Shown: positions 1 to 8,272 of the stretch, in pieces
Position numbering within the stretch: the stretch's first letter is position 1
Layout of the letters: every line of letters starts with the position of its first letter
From: Bacillus_I endophytica_A
GTDB lineage: Bacteria > Bacillota > Bacilli > Bacillales > Bacillaceae_H
Direction: 5' to 3'
DNA length: 64,000 nt
NCBI RefSeq assembly: GCF_026790145.1
Contig: NZ_JALAMS010000011.1
Location: 62,001 to 126,000 of the forward strand
Program-made: the position numbers and the translations under genes
The notes under the pieces: model-generated
What the model was told of the DNA's origin: nothing
The model's input: only the letters and a program-made list of their open reading frames with translations
Databases searched by the model: none

Positions 1-1070
1 CGAATTAATCCATCTGTAATGCCTAATTGTTCACGTCTTTCTTTTGGAATTGAAGCATGAGTCATAAGAGCTGGAATCGAAATTAAGCTCTCAACAGCTC
101 CAAGACTTTCAGCAAGTGTGAAATAGTTTGTTTTCTTTACTAGTTCTCTTGCTTTTTCCTCTGTCTCTACTTCAAACGAAATCATTCCACCAAATCCTCG
201 TGCTTGGGTTACAGCTAGTGAATGATTTGGATGAGAAGAAAGACCAGGATAGTACACGTTCTTCACTTCTGAATGCTGAACTAAAAAGTCTACAATCTTC
301 CTTGCGTTTTGCTCATGTTCTTCCATTCGAATGCCAAGCGTTTTTATGCCCCTCATAAGAAGCCATGAATCATGTGGACTAAGTATGGCTCCTGTTGAGT
401 TTTGAACGAAATGGAGATCATCTCCTAGTTTCTTGTTATTCACCACGGCTAATCCTGCTACAACATCACTATGCCCACCAAGATATTTTGTAGCACTATG
501 AAGAACAATGTCAGCTCCAAGCGTAATCGGATTTTGCCAATAAGGCGTACTAAACGTGTTATCTACAATCGTAAGAAGGTTATAGCGCTTGGCAATTGCG
601 GCCGCTTCTTTTATATTTGTAATCTTTAGTAACGGGTTTGTTGGTGTTTCAATAAAGATTGCCTTCGTATTTTTTTTAATCGCCGGCTCTATATTTTCAA
701 CCTTACTTGTATCTATGAATGTCGCCTCAATGCCAAAGCGACTTAACACTTTCGTAATGACCCGAAAAGATCCTCCGTATACATCATCACTTAAAAGAAA
801 ATGATCTCCTTTTTGAAAAAGAAGAACAACAGATGTTATGGCAGCCATTCCTGAACTAAATGCAAAGCCTCTTTCTCCCTCTTCTAAATCTTTAATAAGT
901 TCTTCTACAGCAAAACGAGTTGGATTTCCTGTTCGAGCATACTCATATTCCTTCGGCTCACCTGGTTCTTCTTGTTTATACGTACTTGAATGGTATATAG
1001 GAATAGAAACCGCTCCTGTTTCTTTGTCAGTCGAGATACCACCGTGAATAAGCTTAGTTTTCTTTCTCAT
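1..1070 (-). CDS. mccB: Cystathionine gamma-lyase / homocysteine gamma-lyase (partial, 3' end outside window)
   Basis: PLP-dependent Cys/Met-metabolism enzyme that cleaves cystathionine or homocysteine in reverse transsulfuration (B. subtilis YrhB family). The reading frame is open from the ATG at 1070 to the window edge, about 356 of the usual ~380 residues. Visible family motifs are the SSGMAAI segment, VDNTF, and the PLP-lysine motif HSATKYLGGHSD. The start overlaps the end of the upstream mccA: its GGAGGAGAG ribosome site lies inside the mccA 3' end and one base separates the two frames, so the genes are translationally coupled. The order matches B. subtilis yrhA-yrhB, which CymR represses; CymR control here is inference. 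Confidence 0.93.
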   Translation of the reverse strand, partial: MRKKTKLIHGGISTDKETGAVSIPIYHSSTYKQEEPGEPKEYEYARTGNPTRFAVEELIKDLEEGERGFAFSSGMAAITSVVLLFQKGDHFLLSDDVYGGSFRVITKVLSRFGIEATFIDTSKVENIEPAIKKNTKAIFIETPTNPLLKITNIKEAAAIAKRYNLLTIVDNTFSTPYWQNPITLGADIVLHSATKYLGGHSDVVAGLAVVNNKKLGDDLHFVQNSTGAILSPHDSWLLMRGIKTLGIRMEEHEQNARKIVDFLVQHSEVKNVYYPGLSSHPNHSLAVTQARGFGGMISFEVETEEKARELVKKTNYFTLAESLGAVESLISIPALMTHASIPKERREQLGITDGLI

Positions 1071-1071
1071 T

Positions 1072-1992
1072 CTACTCTCCTCCATATATGTGCTGACTTA
1101 AATAGCGTTCGCTTGAATCAGGGAAAATCACTACAATGTTTGATCCCTGACTTGCCTTTTTACTTTCTTGTAGTGCCGCATAAAAAGCAGCACCAGATGA
1201 ACTTCCAACAAACAACCCTTCTTTACGAGCTAACTCTTTAACCATTGTAAAAGCATGATGGTCTTCTACCGTATGAATGGCATCAAAATAAGAAGGATTC
1301 ATATATGAAGGAAGAAATTCCATCCCAATTCCTTCTGTTTCATGAGGACCAGGCTCTCCTCCATTTAGAATAGAGCCTGTAGGTTCTACAATAACGGTTT
1401 TAACTTCTTTCTTTTGTTCTTTTAAGTACTTCGCCGTCCCCATAAAAGTTCCACCTGTGCCTGCTCCAGCAACAAATACGTCAATGTTCCCACCAAGCTC
1501 TTTCCATATTTCAGGTCCTAATGTTTTGTAATATGTTTCAGGATTTTGATCATTCGCAAACTGCTGTGGAGCATATGAATTTGGAATTTCCTTTAACAAC
1601 TCCTGCGCTTTATGAATGGCTCCTTTCATTCCAAGCTTTGTTGGGGTGTTCACTACGGTAGCTCCTAGCGCTTTCATTAGTTCCTGTTTTTCTACACTAA
1701 ACTTCTCCGGTACGCAAAAAATCACGTTCACGTCTTTATGAATGGCAGCGAGAGCCAACCCAATTCCTGTATTACCTGCAGTTGGTTCAATAATGGTTCC
1801 ACCGCTTTGTACTAATCCTCTCTGGGATGCCTCTTGAAGAAGATGCTGACCAAGACGGTCTTTCACACTTCCTCCTGGATTGAAATATTCAAGCTTTGCA
1901 AACAACCGAATATTTGAAGGAAGAGAAAAATGTGTGATTTCTAAAAGAGGTGTCCGGCCAATGAGATCGTGGACGCTTCGGAAAATGGTCAT
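1072..1992 (-). CDS. mccA: O-acetylserine-dependent cystathionine beta-synthase
   Basis: Fold-type II PLP enzyme of the CysK/CBS family that joins O-acetylserine and homocysteine to cystathionine (YrhA/MccA). The protein is 306 residues, close to B. subtilis YrhA (307). It shows IGRTPLLE, the PLP-lysine segment PGGSVKDRLG, EPTAGNTGIGLA and the GTGGT phosphate loop. An upstream in-frame ATG exists at 2049, but the ATG at 1992 has a good AAAAGGAG site 7 bases ahead and fits the family N-terminus. It is coupled to mccB downstream. About 130 AT-rich bases separate it from the monooxygenase gene, so it may have its own promoter or sit in one long sulfur operon. Confidence 0.93.
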   Translation of the reverse strand: MTIFRSVHDLIGRTPLLEITHFSLPSNIRLFAKLEYFNPGGSVKDRLGQHLLQEASQRGLVQSGGTIIEPTAGNTGIGLALAAIHKDVNVIFCVPEKFSVEKQELMKALGATVVNTPTKLGMKGAIHKAQELLKEIPNSYAPQQFANDQNPETYYKTLGPEIWKELGGNIDVFVAGAGTGGTFMGTAKYLKEQKKEVKTVIVEPTGSILNGGEPGPHETEGIGMEFLPSYMNPSYFDAIHTVEDHHAFTMVKELARKEGLFVGSSSGAAFYAALQESKKASQGSNIVVIFPDSSERYLSQHIYGGE

Positions 1993-2120
1993 AATATCTG
2001 CTCCTTTTAAGCAAATTAACGATAAATTATGCGGTTTAAAAGTTCGCAAAAAACAAATATTTTTAATCTATTAATTTCTATAGGTATAGTATGATTTTAT
2101 TTCAAAACCGTTCTCATTTT

Positions 2121-3467
2121 TTATAAGCTCCCTTTATATATTGAACGAGCGTATCGATTCTTTGGTTTCCTAAGGCCTAAATGTTCTCTTAGCGTTGTTC
2201 CTTCATATTCACTCCGGTATATTCCTTTCTCTTGGAGAAGAGGCACAACATATTGAACAAAATCTTCTAATCCTGCCGGAAGTAAGGGGCATTGAAGCAT
2301 AAATCCGTCAGCAGCTCCTTCTTCTATCCATTTCTCCATTTCATCAGCAATTTGGTGAGGCGTGCCTACGAACGCATCCTTCCTTCCCGCTCCAACAAAA
2401 CGATAGTATAAATCTCCAACGGTTAATTTTTCTTCTTTCATAATACGCTTCATTTCATCAAACTGACTTTGAATGCCGTTTACTTTCGGGAAATTAATCT
2501 CTGATGCTAGCATATTTAAAGGGTATTTTGTAAAATCAATATTCCCCATATATCCTGATAAAAATTGCAGCCCTTCGTAGGATGAAAGAAGACGCTGTAG
2601 TTCAGTATACTTTTCGTGAGCTTCTGCTTCTGTGCGGCCAATAATGGGTGATATCCCTTGAAGAATGAACAAACTCTCAGGATCACGGTTAAATGTTTTC
2701 ACCTGACTTTTTAAGATTTGATAATACTTTTTTGCTTCTTCTTTGCTGTCTTTATGGATAAAAACTACTTCTGCTGTACGAGCGGCAAGACGTTGACCTG
2801 AAGGAGAAGAGCCGGCTTGAACGATCACAGGTTGACCTTGTACAGATCTTGCAATATTAAGCGGTCCACGAACAGAAAAGAAGGTTCCTTTATAGTTTAG
2901 TCTATGCAGTTTTTCTTCATTAAAAAACATTCCCTTTTCTTTATCCAATACAAACGCATCGTCTTCCCATGAATCCCAAAGTCCTTGTACAACGTCAATA
3001 AATTCTTCCGCCCGTTCATAACGCACGTCGTGTTCTTCATGAGTTTCTCGACCAAAATTTTGAGCCGTAGCTCCTGTAGCATCGCCTGTTGTCACAAGGT
3101 TCCACCCCGCGCGACCTCTGCTTATATGATCAACAGAAGCAAATTGGCGAGCCAAAATATATGGCTCGCTATACGTAGTCGAGGCAGTTGCAACAATTCC
3201 AATTTTAGACGTAGCTTCTGCTAGTGCTGTAATTAAAACAATGGGATCAAATCGATTTAAAATATTAGGGTGAGATTGTTCATTAATCGCTAAACTGTCT
3301 GCAATAAAAGCAATATCAAATTTCCCATTTTCAGCAACGCGGGCTAATTGTTTATAATGTTCAACATCTATGCTTGCTTTCGGATTTGCTTTTGGATGTT
3401 TCCACGAGGCAACATGCATTCCTGTTCCAACAAGATAAGCTGCCAACTTCATCTGTTTTTTGCTCAT
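2121..3467 (-). CDS. LLM-class flavin monooxygenase (NtaA/SnaA/DszA family)
   Basis: 448-residue FMN/reduced-flavin-dependent monooxygenase of the luciferase-like superfamily, NtaA/SnaA/DszA/YtnJ subgroup. Diagnostic segments are FIADSLAI near the N-terminus, DHISRGRAGWNLVTT, VIVQAGSSPSGQ in the middle, and FVGTPHQIADEMEKW near the C-terminus. Members oxidise organosulfur or N-containing compounds, using reduced flavin supplied by a separate reductase; no reductase is visible here. It lies between metQ and mccA, so the likely role is to release sulfur from an imported organosulfur compound. The substrate cannot be read from the sequence. Confidence 0.88.
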   Translation of the reverse strand: MSKKQMKLAAYLVGTGMHVASWKHPKANPKASIDVEHYKQLARVAENGKFDIAFIADSLAINEQSHPNILNRFDPIVLITALAEATSKIGIVATASTTYSEPYILARQFASVDHISRGRAGWNLVTTGDATGATAQNFGRETHEEHDVRYERAEEFIDVVQGLWDSWEDDAFVLDKEKGMFFNEEKLHRLNYKGTFFSVRGPLNIARSVQGQPVIVQAGSSPSGQRLAARTAEVVFIHKDSKEEAKKYYQILKSQVKTFNRDPESLFILQGISPIIGRTEAEAHEKYTELQRLLSSYEGLQFLSGYMGNIDFTKYPLNMLASEINFPKVNGIQSQFDEMKRIMKEEKLTVGDLYYRFVGAGRKDAFVGTPHQIADEMEKWIEEGAADGFMLQCPLLPAGLEDFVQYVVPLLQEKGIYRSEYEGTTLREHLGLRKPKNRYARSIYKGSL

Positions 3468-3524
3468 AAACCGTCTTCCTCCTTCATTAAAATCTTGAGC
3501 TCCCCTCCGTCCATTTCTCTTTTC

Positions 3525-4352
3525 TTAACTTTGGAGTTCTTTTAAGGGAATAAAAGTAGGTAAATAGTTTCCATTAAACGTCTTTTCTATATAATTAGCA
3601 ACTTCGTCACTTTGATAAAGGTGAACAAGCTTTTTGTATGTTTCATTATTTTGATCTTCTTTCCTTGCTGCAATAACATTAATATACGGTTTAGCCGTTT
3701 TGCTTTCATGAACAAGAGCATCCTTTAATCCTAGTCCTGCTTCAACAGCTACCCCATTATTAATGATAGAAGCGTCAACGTCTTCCATTACGCGCGGCGT
3801 AGTTGCTGAGTCAACCGGAATAATTTCTAGGTTTTTAGGATTTTTCTTAATTTTGTCTTCTCCCCCATTTCCATCAAAATCATCTACAACTGTTAGTGAG
3901 TTTGCTTCCTGCAGAAGCACTAAAGCTCTTCCCCAGTTCGATTGATCATTAGGTACAGCAATCTTTGCTCCATTTGGAAGCTGTTTTAAATCTTTATATT
4001 TATTAGAGTAAAGACCTAGCGGTGCGATAATGGTTGTGCCAATTGGAACAATATCAGTATGATTCTTTTCATTAAACGTATCCAAATACGCAACATGCTG
4101 AAACGCATTAACATCAATATCCCCTTCTGAGAGAGCCTGGTTAGGATCCACAGCTGCAGTAAAAGTCACGATATCGATGTTTAACCCTTCTTCTTTTGCT
4201 TTTGATTTAATAAACTCCCACGTTTTCAACTCTGAAGTCCGTATGCCTACTTTAATCGTTTGTTCTGAAGTGCTCGCCGTCTTTTCTTGACAGCCGCTCA
4301 AGAATCCTATGCACAGCAGTAATACTATGATCCATCCGAGACCTTTTTTCAT
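3525..4352 (-). CDS. metQ: MetQ-type substrate-binding lipoprotein (first copy)
   Basis: 275-residue NlpA/MetQ family binding lipoprotein. The N-terminus has a signal peptide ending in lipobox LSGC, followed by the family pattern VGIRTSELKTWEFIK, ANAFQHVAYLD-like and IAVPNDQSNWGRAL. Such proteins deliver D/L-methionine or related sulfur compounds to MetN-MetI. It follows metI by 11 bases, so it belongs to the same transcript. A second, clearly different MetQ is encoded at the head of the operon (6115-6951), so the importer probably serves two ligands. Confidence 0.92.
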   Translation of the reverse strand: MKKGLGWIIVLLLCIGFLSGCQEKTASTSEQTIKVGIRTSELKTWEFIKSKAKEEGLNIDIVTFTAAVDPNQALSEGDIDVNAFQHVAYLDTFNEKNHTDIVPIGTTIIAPLGLYSNKYKDLKQLPNGAKIAVPNDQSNWGRALVLLQEANSLTVVDDFDGNGGEDKIKKNPKNLEIIPVDSATTPRVMEDVDASIINNGVAVEAGLGLKDALVHESKTAKPYINVIAARKEDQNNETYKKLVHLYQSDEVANYIEKTFNGNYLPTFIPLKELQS

Positions 4353-4363
4353 CCTTCTTCCTC

Positions 4364-5014
4364 CTAAGCTCTTCTTAATTTTCGTTCAAAAAAGTGACCT
4401 AACATTTGAATGAATTGCACGAGAACAACTAAAATCACAACAGTTACGACAATTGTAATGGTGCTAAAACGCTGATAGCCGTATGTAATCGCTAAATCAC
4501 CTAACCCGCCTCCACCAACTGCGCCCGCCATTGCCGTTGCACCAACCAAACCGATAGTCACAGTTGTAATACTTAGAACAATAGAGCCGAACGCTTCTGG
4601 AAAAAGAAAATGATAAATAATCTGTAAAGGCGTCGCTCCCATTGATTTGGCAGATTCAATAATCCCTTTATCAACTTCTAAGAGCGAATTTTCTACTAGT
4701 CTTGACATGTAAGGACCAATATGAAGAACAAGCGGAACGATAGCTGCAGTAGTGCCAATAGAAGTTCCTACTAGTAATCTAGTAAAAGGAATGATAGCTA
4801 TTAGTAAAATAATAAAAGGAATAGACCGAAGAATATTCACGATAGGATTTAAAATAGAAAAAATAAACGCATTTTCTAAAATATGACCTTTCCTTGTTAC
4901 GACTAATAAAACTCCTAGCGGAATGCCAATGAGCGAGCCGCAAACAAGGGATATACTGACCATATATAAGGTTTCCCATAGTGATTGCAAAATCAATTCT
5001 GTACTTACTTCCAT
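4364..5014 (-). CDS. metI: MetI-type ABC transporter permease
   Basis: 216-residue integral membrane permease of the methionine uptake family, with about five hydrophobic segments. The loop that docks on the ATPase is visible as ESAKSMGATPLQIIYHFLFPEA, followed by the typical VGATAMAGAVGGGGLGDLA segment. It begins 3 bases after the metN stop and ends 11 bases before metQ, so the three genes are one operon. The length matches B. subtilis MetP (222). Confidence 0.95.
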   Translation of the reverse strand: MEVSTELILQSLWETLYMVSISLVCGSLIGIPLGVLLVVTRKGHILENAFIFSILNPIVNILRSIPFIILLIAIIPFTRLLVGTSIGTTAAIVPLVLHIGPYMSRLVENSLLEVDKGIIESAKSMGATPLQIIYHFLFPEAFGSIVLSITTVTIGLVGATAMAGAVGGGGLGDLAITYGYQRFSTITIVVTVVILVVLVQFIQMLGHFFERKLRRA

Positions 5015-5017
5015 TTC

Positions 5018-6034
5018 CTACCCAACCTCCTTAATGACGATATTTTGTGCTGAAATGTGTTCATAAGCGCGCTGAATTTCATTCACATCTCCTTGAAATT
5101 CTACAATTAAATGCCCAAAAGGAACGTTTTGCAACTCTGTAATATTTCCAAATAAAATGTTAATGTGAACGGTAAATGCTTTAGCAATTTCTGATATAAT
5201 CGGCTGCCCTGTAGACTCTCCTACAAAGCGTATTTTGTAAACGCGACTATCATTTTTCGACTTCAAGTAATCAAACACCCTTTCTGGCACATCATCTTTT
5301 ATAACAGTTTTCACAAAATTTTCTGTGATAGGGTTTTGGGGATTTGAAAACACATCGATAATTCGTCCTTCCTCAATAAGCTCTCCGTTATGCATTACTC
5401 CTACTCTATTACAAATTTGTTTAACAACATCCATTTGATGAGTAATCATGAGAATGGTAATGCCGTATTGCCTATTAATTTGTTTTAGTAACTGTAGAAC
5501 AGAAAGCGTTGTTTCAGGATCTAAAGCAGATGTTGCTTCATCACACAAGAGAATCGATGGATTTGTTGCAAGTGCTCTTGCAATCCCGACTCGCTGCTTC
5601 TGTCCTCCTGATAATTGGTTTGGATAGTGATGGATTTTATCTTCTAATCCTACAAATGTTAAAAGCTCTTTCACTCGTTCTGCAATAAAGGCTTTTGAAG
5701 CCTTTATTAAGCGAAGAGGTAAAGCCACATTATCAAAAATGGTTTTGGATTCTAGCAAATTAAAATGTTGAAAAATCATGCCAATGTTTTTCTTTGCATT
5801 CCGCATTTTTCTTTCTGATAAATGCACTAAGTTTTTTCCGTTCACAATAATTTCACCTTTTGTTGGTTGTTCTAATAAGTTTACCGTCCGGATAAGCGTG
5901 CTTTTACCAGCCCCGCTATGACCGATAACCCCAAATATATCTCCTTTTTCAATCGTTAAATTGATATTGTGTAAAGCTTGAATTTTCCTAGACTTTGTAT
6001 AAAAAGTTTTAGAGACATTTCTAAATTGAATCAA
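5018..6034 (-). CDS. metN: MetN-type ABC transporter ATP-binding protein
   Basis: ATPase of a methionine-type importer. It has Walker A GHSGAGKST, Q-loop MIFQHFNLL, signature LSGGQKQR, Walker B LLCDEATSALD and an H-loop ITHQMD. The C-terminal ~90 residues form the NIL/ACT domain that senses methionine in this family. The frame could start at an ATG at 6049, but that codon has no ribosome site. The TTG at 6034 lies 6 bases after GGGGGAG and gives the family-typical start, so I chose it (338 residues). Confidence 0.93.
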   Translation of the reverse strand: MIQFRNVSKTFYTKSRKIQALHNINLTIEKGDIFGVIGHSGAGKSTLIRTVNLLEQPTKGEIIVNGKNLVHLSERKMRNAKKNIGMIFQHFNLLESKTIFDNVALPLRLIKASKAFIAERVKELLTFVGLEDKIHHYPNQLSGGQKQRVGIARALATNPSILLCDEATSALDPETTLSVLQLLKQINRQYGITILMITHQMDVVKQICNRVGVMHNGELIEEGRIIDVFSNPQNPITENFVKTVIKDDVPERVFDYLKSKNDSRVYKIRFVGESTGQPIISEIAKAFTVHINILFGNITELQNVPFGHLIVEFQGDVNEIQRAYEHISAQNIVIKEVG

Positions 6035-6114
6035 CACGCTCTCCCCCATTAATGATAAATTTTGTCGTGTATCGCTTTAAGTTTCATTTAAGCCTCCTGG
6101 CTATTTCTTTCTTC

Positions 6115-6951
6115 TTAAAAAACAGGTACTACCGCTCCTTTATAATGCTCGTTAATAAACGTTCTAACTTCTTCCGTCGTTAACGCTTTAGCTAGCTTTT
6201 GAATAAAATCGTCGTCTTTATTATTCTGACGAGAAACTAAAATATTCACATATGGAGAATGATCATCTTCTATTATTAGGGCATCTTCTTTCGGATTGAG
6301 CTTGGCTTCTAGGGCATAATTTGTATTAATGGCTGCTGCATCAACATCATCTAATGAACGAGGAAGTAGGGGCCCATCGACTTTGATAAACTCTAACTCT
6401 CGTGGATTCTTTTTAATATCTTCTAACGTAAATTGTTTATTCTGAGCATCTCCCTTATCAAGTTCAATTATTTGATTCGCGTCAAAAAGCTCTAACGCGC
6501 GTGAGAAATTAACAGGATCGTTCGGAAGAGCAATGCTTCCTCCTTTTCTCAAGTTTTTAATTGAGTTCACTTTTTTAGAATATACACCAAAAGGTTCAAT
6601 ATGGATTCCTTCCACTTTAACGAGGTTTAAGCCACTATCTTTATTCGTTTGTTTTAAAAAAGGCGTATGTTGAAAAAAGTTAGCATCAAGCTCTCCATTT
6701 GCTGTGCTTTCATTTGTTTGAATTCCATCTGTAATCGTTTGAATATCTAGATTGATTCCTTCCTTCTTAAGAGCTGGCTTTATAAATTCAAGAATTTCTG
6801 CGTGCGGAGTTGAAGAAGCTCCAATCCGTAGAGTGACGGGTTGATCTTGTTGACTTTCTTCTTTTTTTAAAGATTCACTAGAAGATGATGAACAAGCTGA
6901 AAGAATGAACAGGATTAAACTTAAAAAGATAAAAAGGTACTTTTTCTTCAT
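6115..6951 (-). CDS. metQ: MetQ-type substrate-binding lipoprotein (second copy, operon head)
   Basis: 278-residue MetQ/NlpA lipoprotein with signal peptide and lipobox LSAC followed by a Ser-rich linker. Family segments include IGASSTPHAEILEFIKP, LDANFFQHTPFLK, ALPNDPVNFSRAL and the C-terminal EVRTFINEHYKGAVVPVF. It differs throughout from the copy at 3525-4352, so this is an old duplication rather than a recent tandem repeat. It is separated from metN by about 80 bases. The 121 bases upstream contain no SAM riboswitch or T-box that I can recognise. Confidence 0.92.
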   Translation of the reverse strand: MKKKYLFIFLSLILFILSACSSSSSESLKKEESQQDQPVTLRIGASSTPHAEILEFIKPALKKEGINLDIQTITDGIQTNESTANGELDANFFQHTPFLKQTNKDSGLNLVKVEGIHIEPFGVYSKKVNSIKNLRKGGSIALPNDPVNFSRALELFDANQIIELDKGDAQNKQFTLEDIKKNPRELEFIKVDGPLLPRSLDDVDAAAINTNYALEAKLNPKEDALIIEDDHSPYVNILVSRQNNKDDDFIQKLAKALTTEEVRTFINEHYKGAVVPVF

Positions 6952-7072
6952 GATTTTCTCTCCCTCTTCTCAATCCTATATTGTTTGATAATTTTCCCCT
7001 TTCATTTCAAAAGGTGGGGTCTTGCTCCCTAAAATGTTCATCATATGAGAGCTCTTGGTGATTTAATCAGTT

Positions 7073-7834
7073 TTAGACTAATATTTCTTTTCCTTGGGTG
7101 TTTTCTTGTATATAAGCATGCGTTTTTCTAACAATTTTGTTTTTATCATTATCCATTGATGCAACATGAAAGGAATCACTCAAAGAAATTGACCTCTTCT
7201 TTAACGAACTTACATGCTGCATGATATAGTCAGTATTTTCTGGAGGAACAATGTGATCTTCTAAGGACTTAAAGCTTAAAAGAGGAATCTTTACGTTCCT
7301 TAGCTCCTCGACTGTAATTTGGTTCATTAAACGTTGAAGCTGATGAATGGACCGGAGCGGAACTTTACTATATGTTATTTCAACTACACCTTGTTTTTTA
7401 ATATCAGGCTTACTTTCCTCTATATAGCGAGGAGTTAGTTGATTTCTCAATAATTCATAACTTGGCACAGATAATGCCTCATTAATAAGGATAAGGCCCT
7501 CTATTCCTTGGTGTTTATTTGCCAACAAAATAGCAAGCGTCCCTCCCATTGACTACCCTACTACATAGATGACTGAACAATATCTCTTCAAACGTTTATA
7601 TCCTTTTTCTAAATCAGAAAACCATTCCTCATGAGTTGCTTTCTCCACATCTTTATAGTGCGTTCCATGCCCTTTTAAACGAGGAGCATACACCATATAA
7701 CCTAGTTGAGCAAATTGTTCTCCTAAGTCTTTTACACTTTGAGGTGTTCCCAGAAATCCATGGGAAAGGAGAAGACCAACTGAGTTACCTTTTATAAAAA
7801 AAGACTCTGCACCATCTATAACAGGGTATATCAA
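7073..7834 (-). pseudogene. Alpha/beta hydrolase (carboxylesterase), split by an in-frame amber codon
   Basis: Est30/YvaK-like carboxylesterase frame of about 253 codons. The N-terminal half has the oxyanion segment LLLSHGFLGTPQS. The C-terminal half keeps the acid residue (EDHIVPPENTD) and a catalytic-His-like FHVASMD. The two halves are in one frame, interrupted only by TAG at 7553-7555. That codon is the X of the nucleophile elbow G-X-S-M-G, so translation stops one codon before the catalytic serine. A single T-to-A change from TTG (Leu, as in GLSMGG) explains it. The start is taken as TTG 7834, after AGAGGTG. The rest of the gene is undamaged, which suggests a recent mutation, readthrough or a sequencing error. 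Confidence 0.85.
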
Positions 7835-7862
7835 CTTTTCACCTCTTTTATTTTTGAACAAA

Positions 7863-7892
7863 AAAGGCCTACTATGTGAATAGTAGGCCTTT
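7863..7892 (-). terminator. Intrinsic terminator after the Fbp-like gene
   Basis: Twelve-base-pair inverted repeat (AAAGGCCTACTA / TAGTAGGCCTTT, 6-base loop) followed on the minus strand by a run of six T. It directly follows the stop of the 48-residue gene at 7895. Confidence 0.9.
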
Positions 7893-7894
7893 GG

Positions 7895-8041
7895 TTATCC
7901 AATTGGCTTTTCGTTATTTAACTGATTATAATATTCGACTTCAAGCTCTGAAACGCTTAGTTCATAAAGATGATACTCACCCTTTTTATAAATACCAAGC
8001 TCAAGCAATTGTTGTACTAGGTGTTCTTTATGATTAAACAT
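7895..8041 (-). CDS. Small Fur-regulated-basic-protein-like protein (FbpA/FbpB family)
   Basis: 48-residue protein with ribosome site GGAGGG 5 bases before the ATG. Its sequence follows the Fbp-family pattern: a helix with LVQQLLELGIYKKG, then HLYELSVSELEVEY. In B. subtilis FbpA, FbpB and FbpC are small proteins induced by iron limitation that help the sRNA FsrA. I see no convincing Fur box ahead of this copy, so Fur control is unproven here. A terminator closes the gene. A promoter/terminator pair at 8150-8247 lies just upstream on the same strand. Confidence 0.75.
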   Translation of the reverse strand: MFNHKEHLVQQLLELGIYKKGEYHLYELSVSELEVEYYNQLNNEKPIG

Positions 8042-8149
8042 TCTTTCCCTCCTGACACTGCTTTGTGATCCTCAAAAAAAAATGATTAACAAGGTTAATC
8101 CAAAGAAGAATAGCATCTTTCCTTTTCCATCTTCTCTCACCGCTTTTTA

Positions 8150-8212
8150 AAAACAAAAAAGATCCAACCCTTTTTTGGTCGGACCTTCGTCTGCTCGATC
8201 GGTTCCTAAATT
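8150..8212 (-). ncRNA. Candidate small RNA or attenuated leader upstream of the Fbp-like gene
   Basis: A promoter at 8219-8247 would start a transcript near 8211 that meets a hairpin (GGTCCGACC pairing with GGTTGGATC, 7-base loop) followed by six T about 55 bases later. The 5' end also carries a short CTAAA/TTTAG stem. No reading frame fits inside. It could be an independent ~60-nt RNA or the terminated leader of the gene at 7895-8041, whose start is about 110 bases downstream. Confidence 0.45.
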
Positions 8213-8218
8213 TCCTTT

Positions 8219-8247
8219 AGTATATACCCACTATTCTGATAAGTCAA
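8219..8247 (-). promoter_or_regulatory. Sigma-A promoter for the candidate small RNA
   Basis: Minus-strand TTGACT and TATACT separated by exactly 17 bases, located just downstream of the metY stop. Confidence 0.6.
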
Positions 8248-8272
8248 CTCAGTTATAAAACAAAATAAATGG

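Noticed and set aside
1993..2120. CymR operator before mccA
   Set aside because: AT-rich with partial similarity only; the consensus could not be aligned with confidence.
6952..7072. Possible SAM riboswitch or T-box before the MetQ-MetN operon
   Set aside because: Only 121 bases, and neither the S-box nor the T-box core sequences are present.
8042..8149. Short hydrophobic peptide frame (MLFFFGLTLLIIFF) and a Fur box before the Fbp-like gene
   Set aside because: The ribosome site is poorly spaced and the Fur consensus is not met; both are too weak to list.
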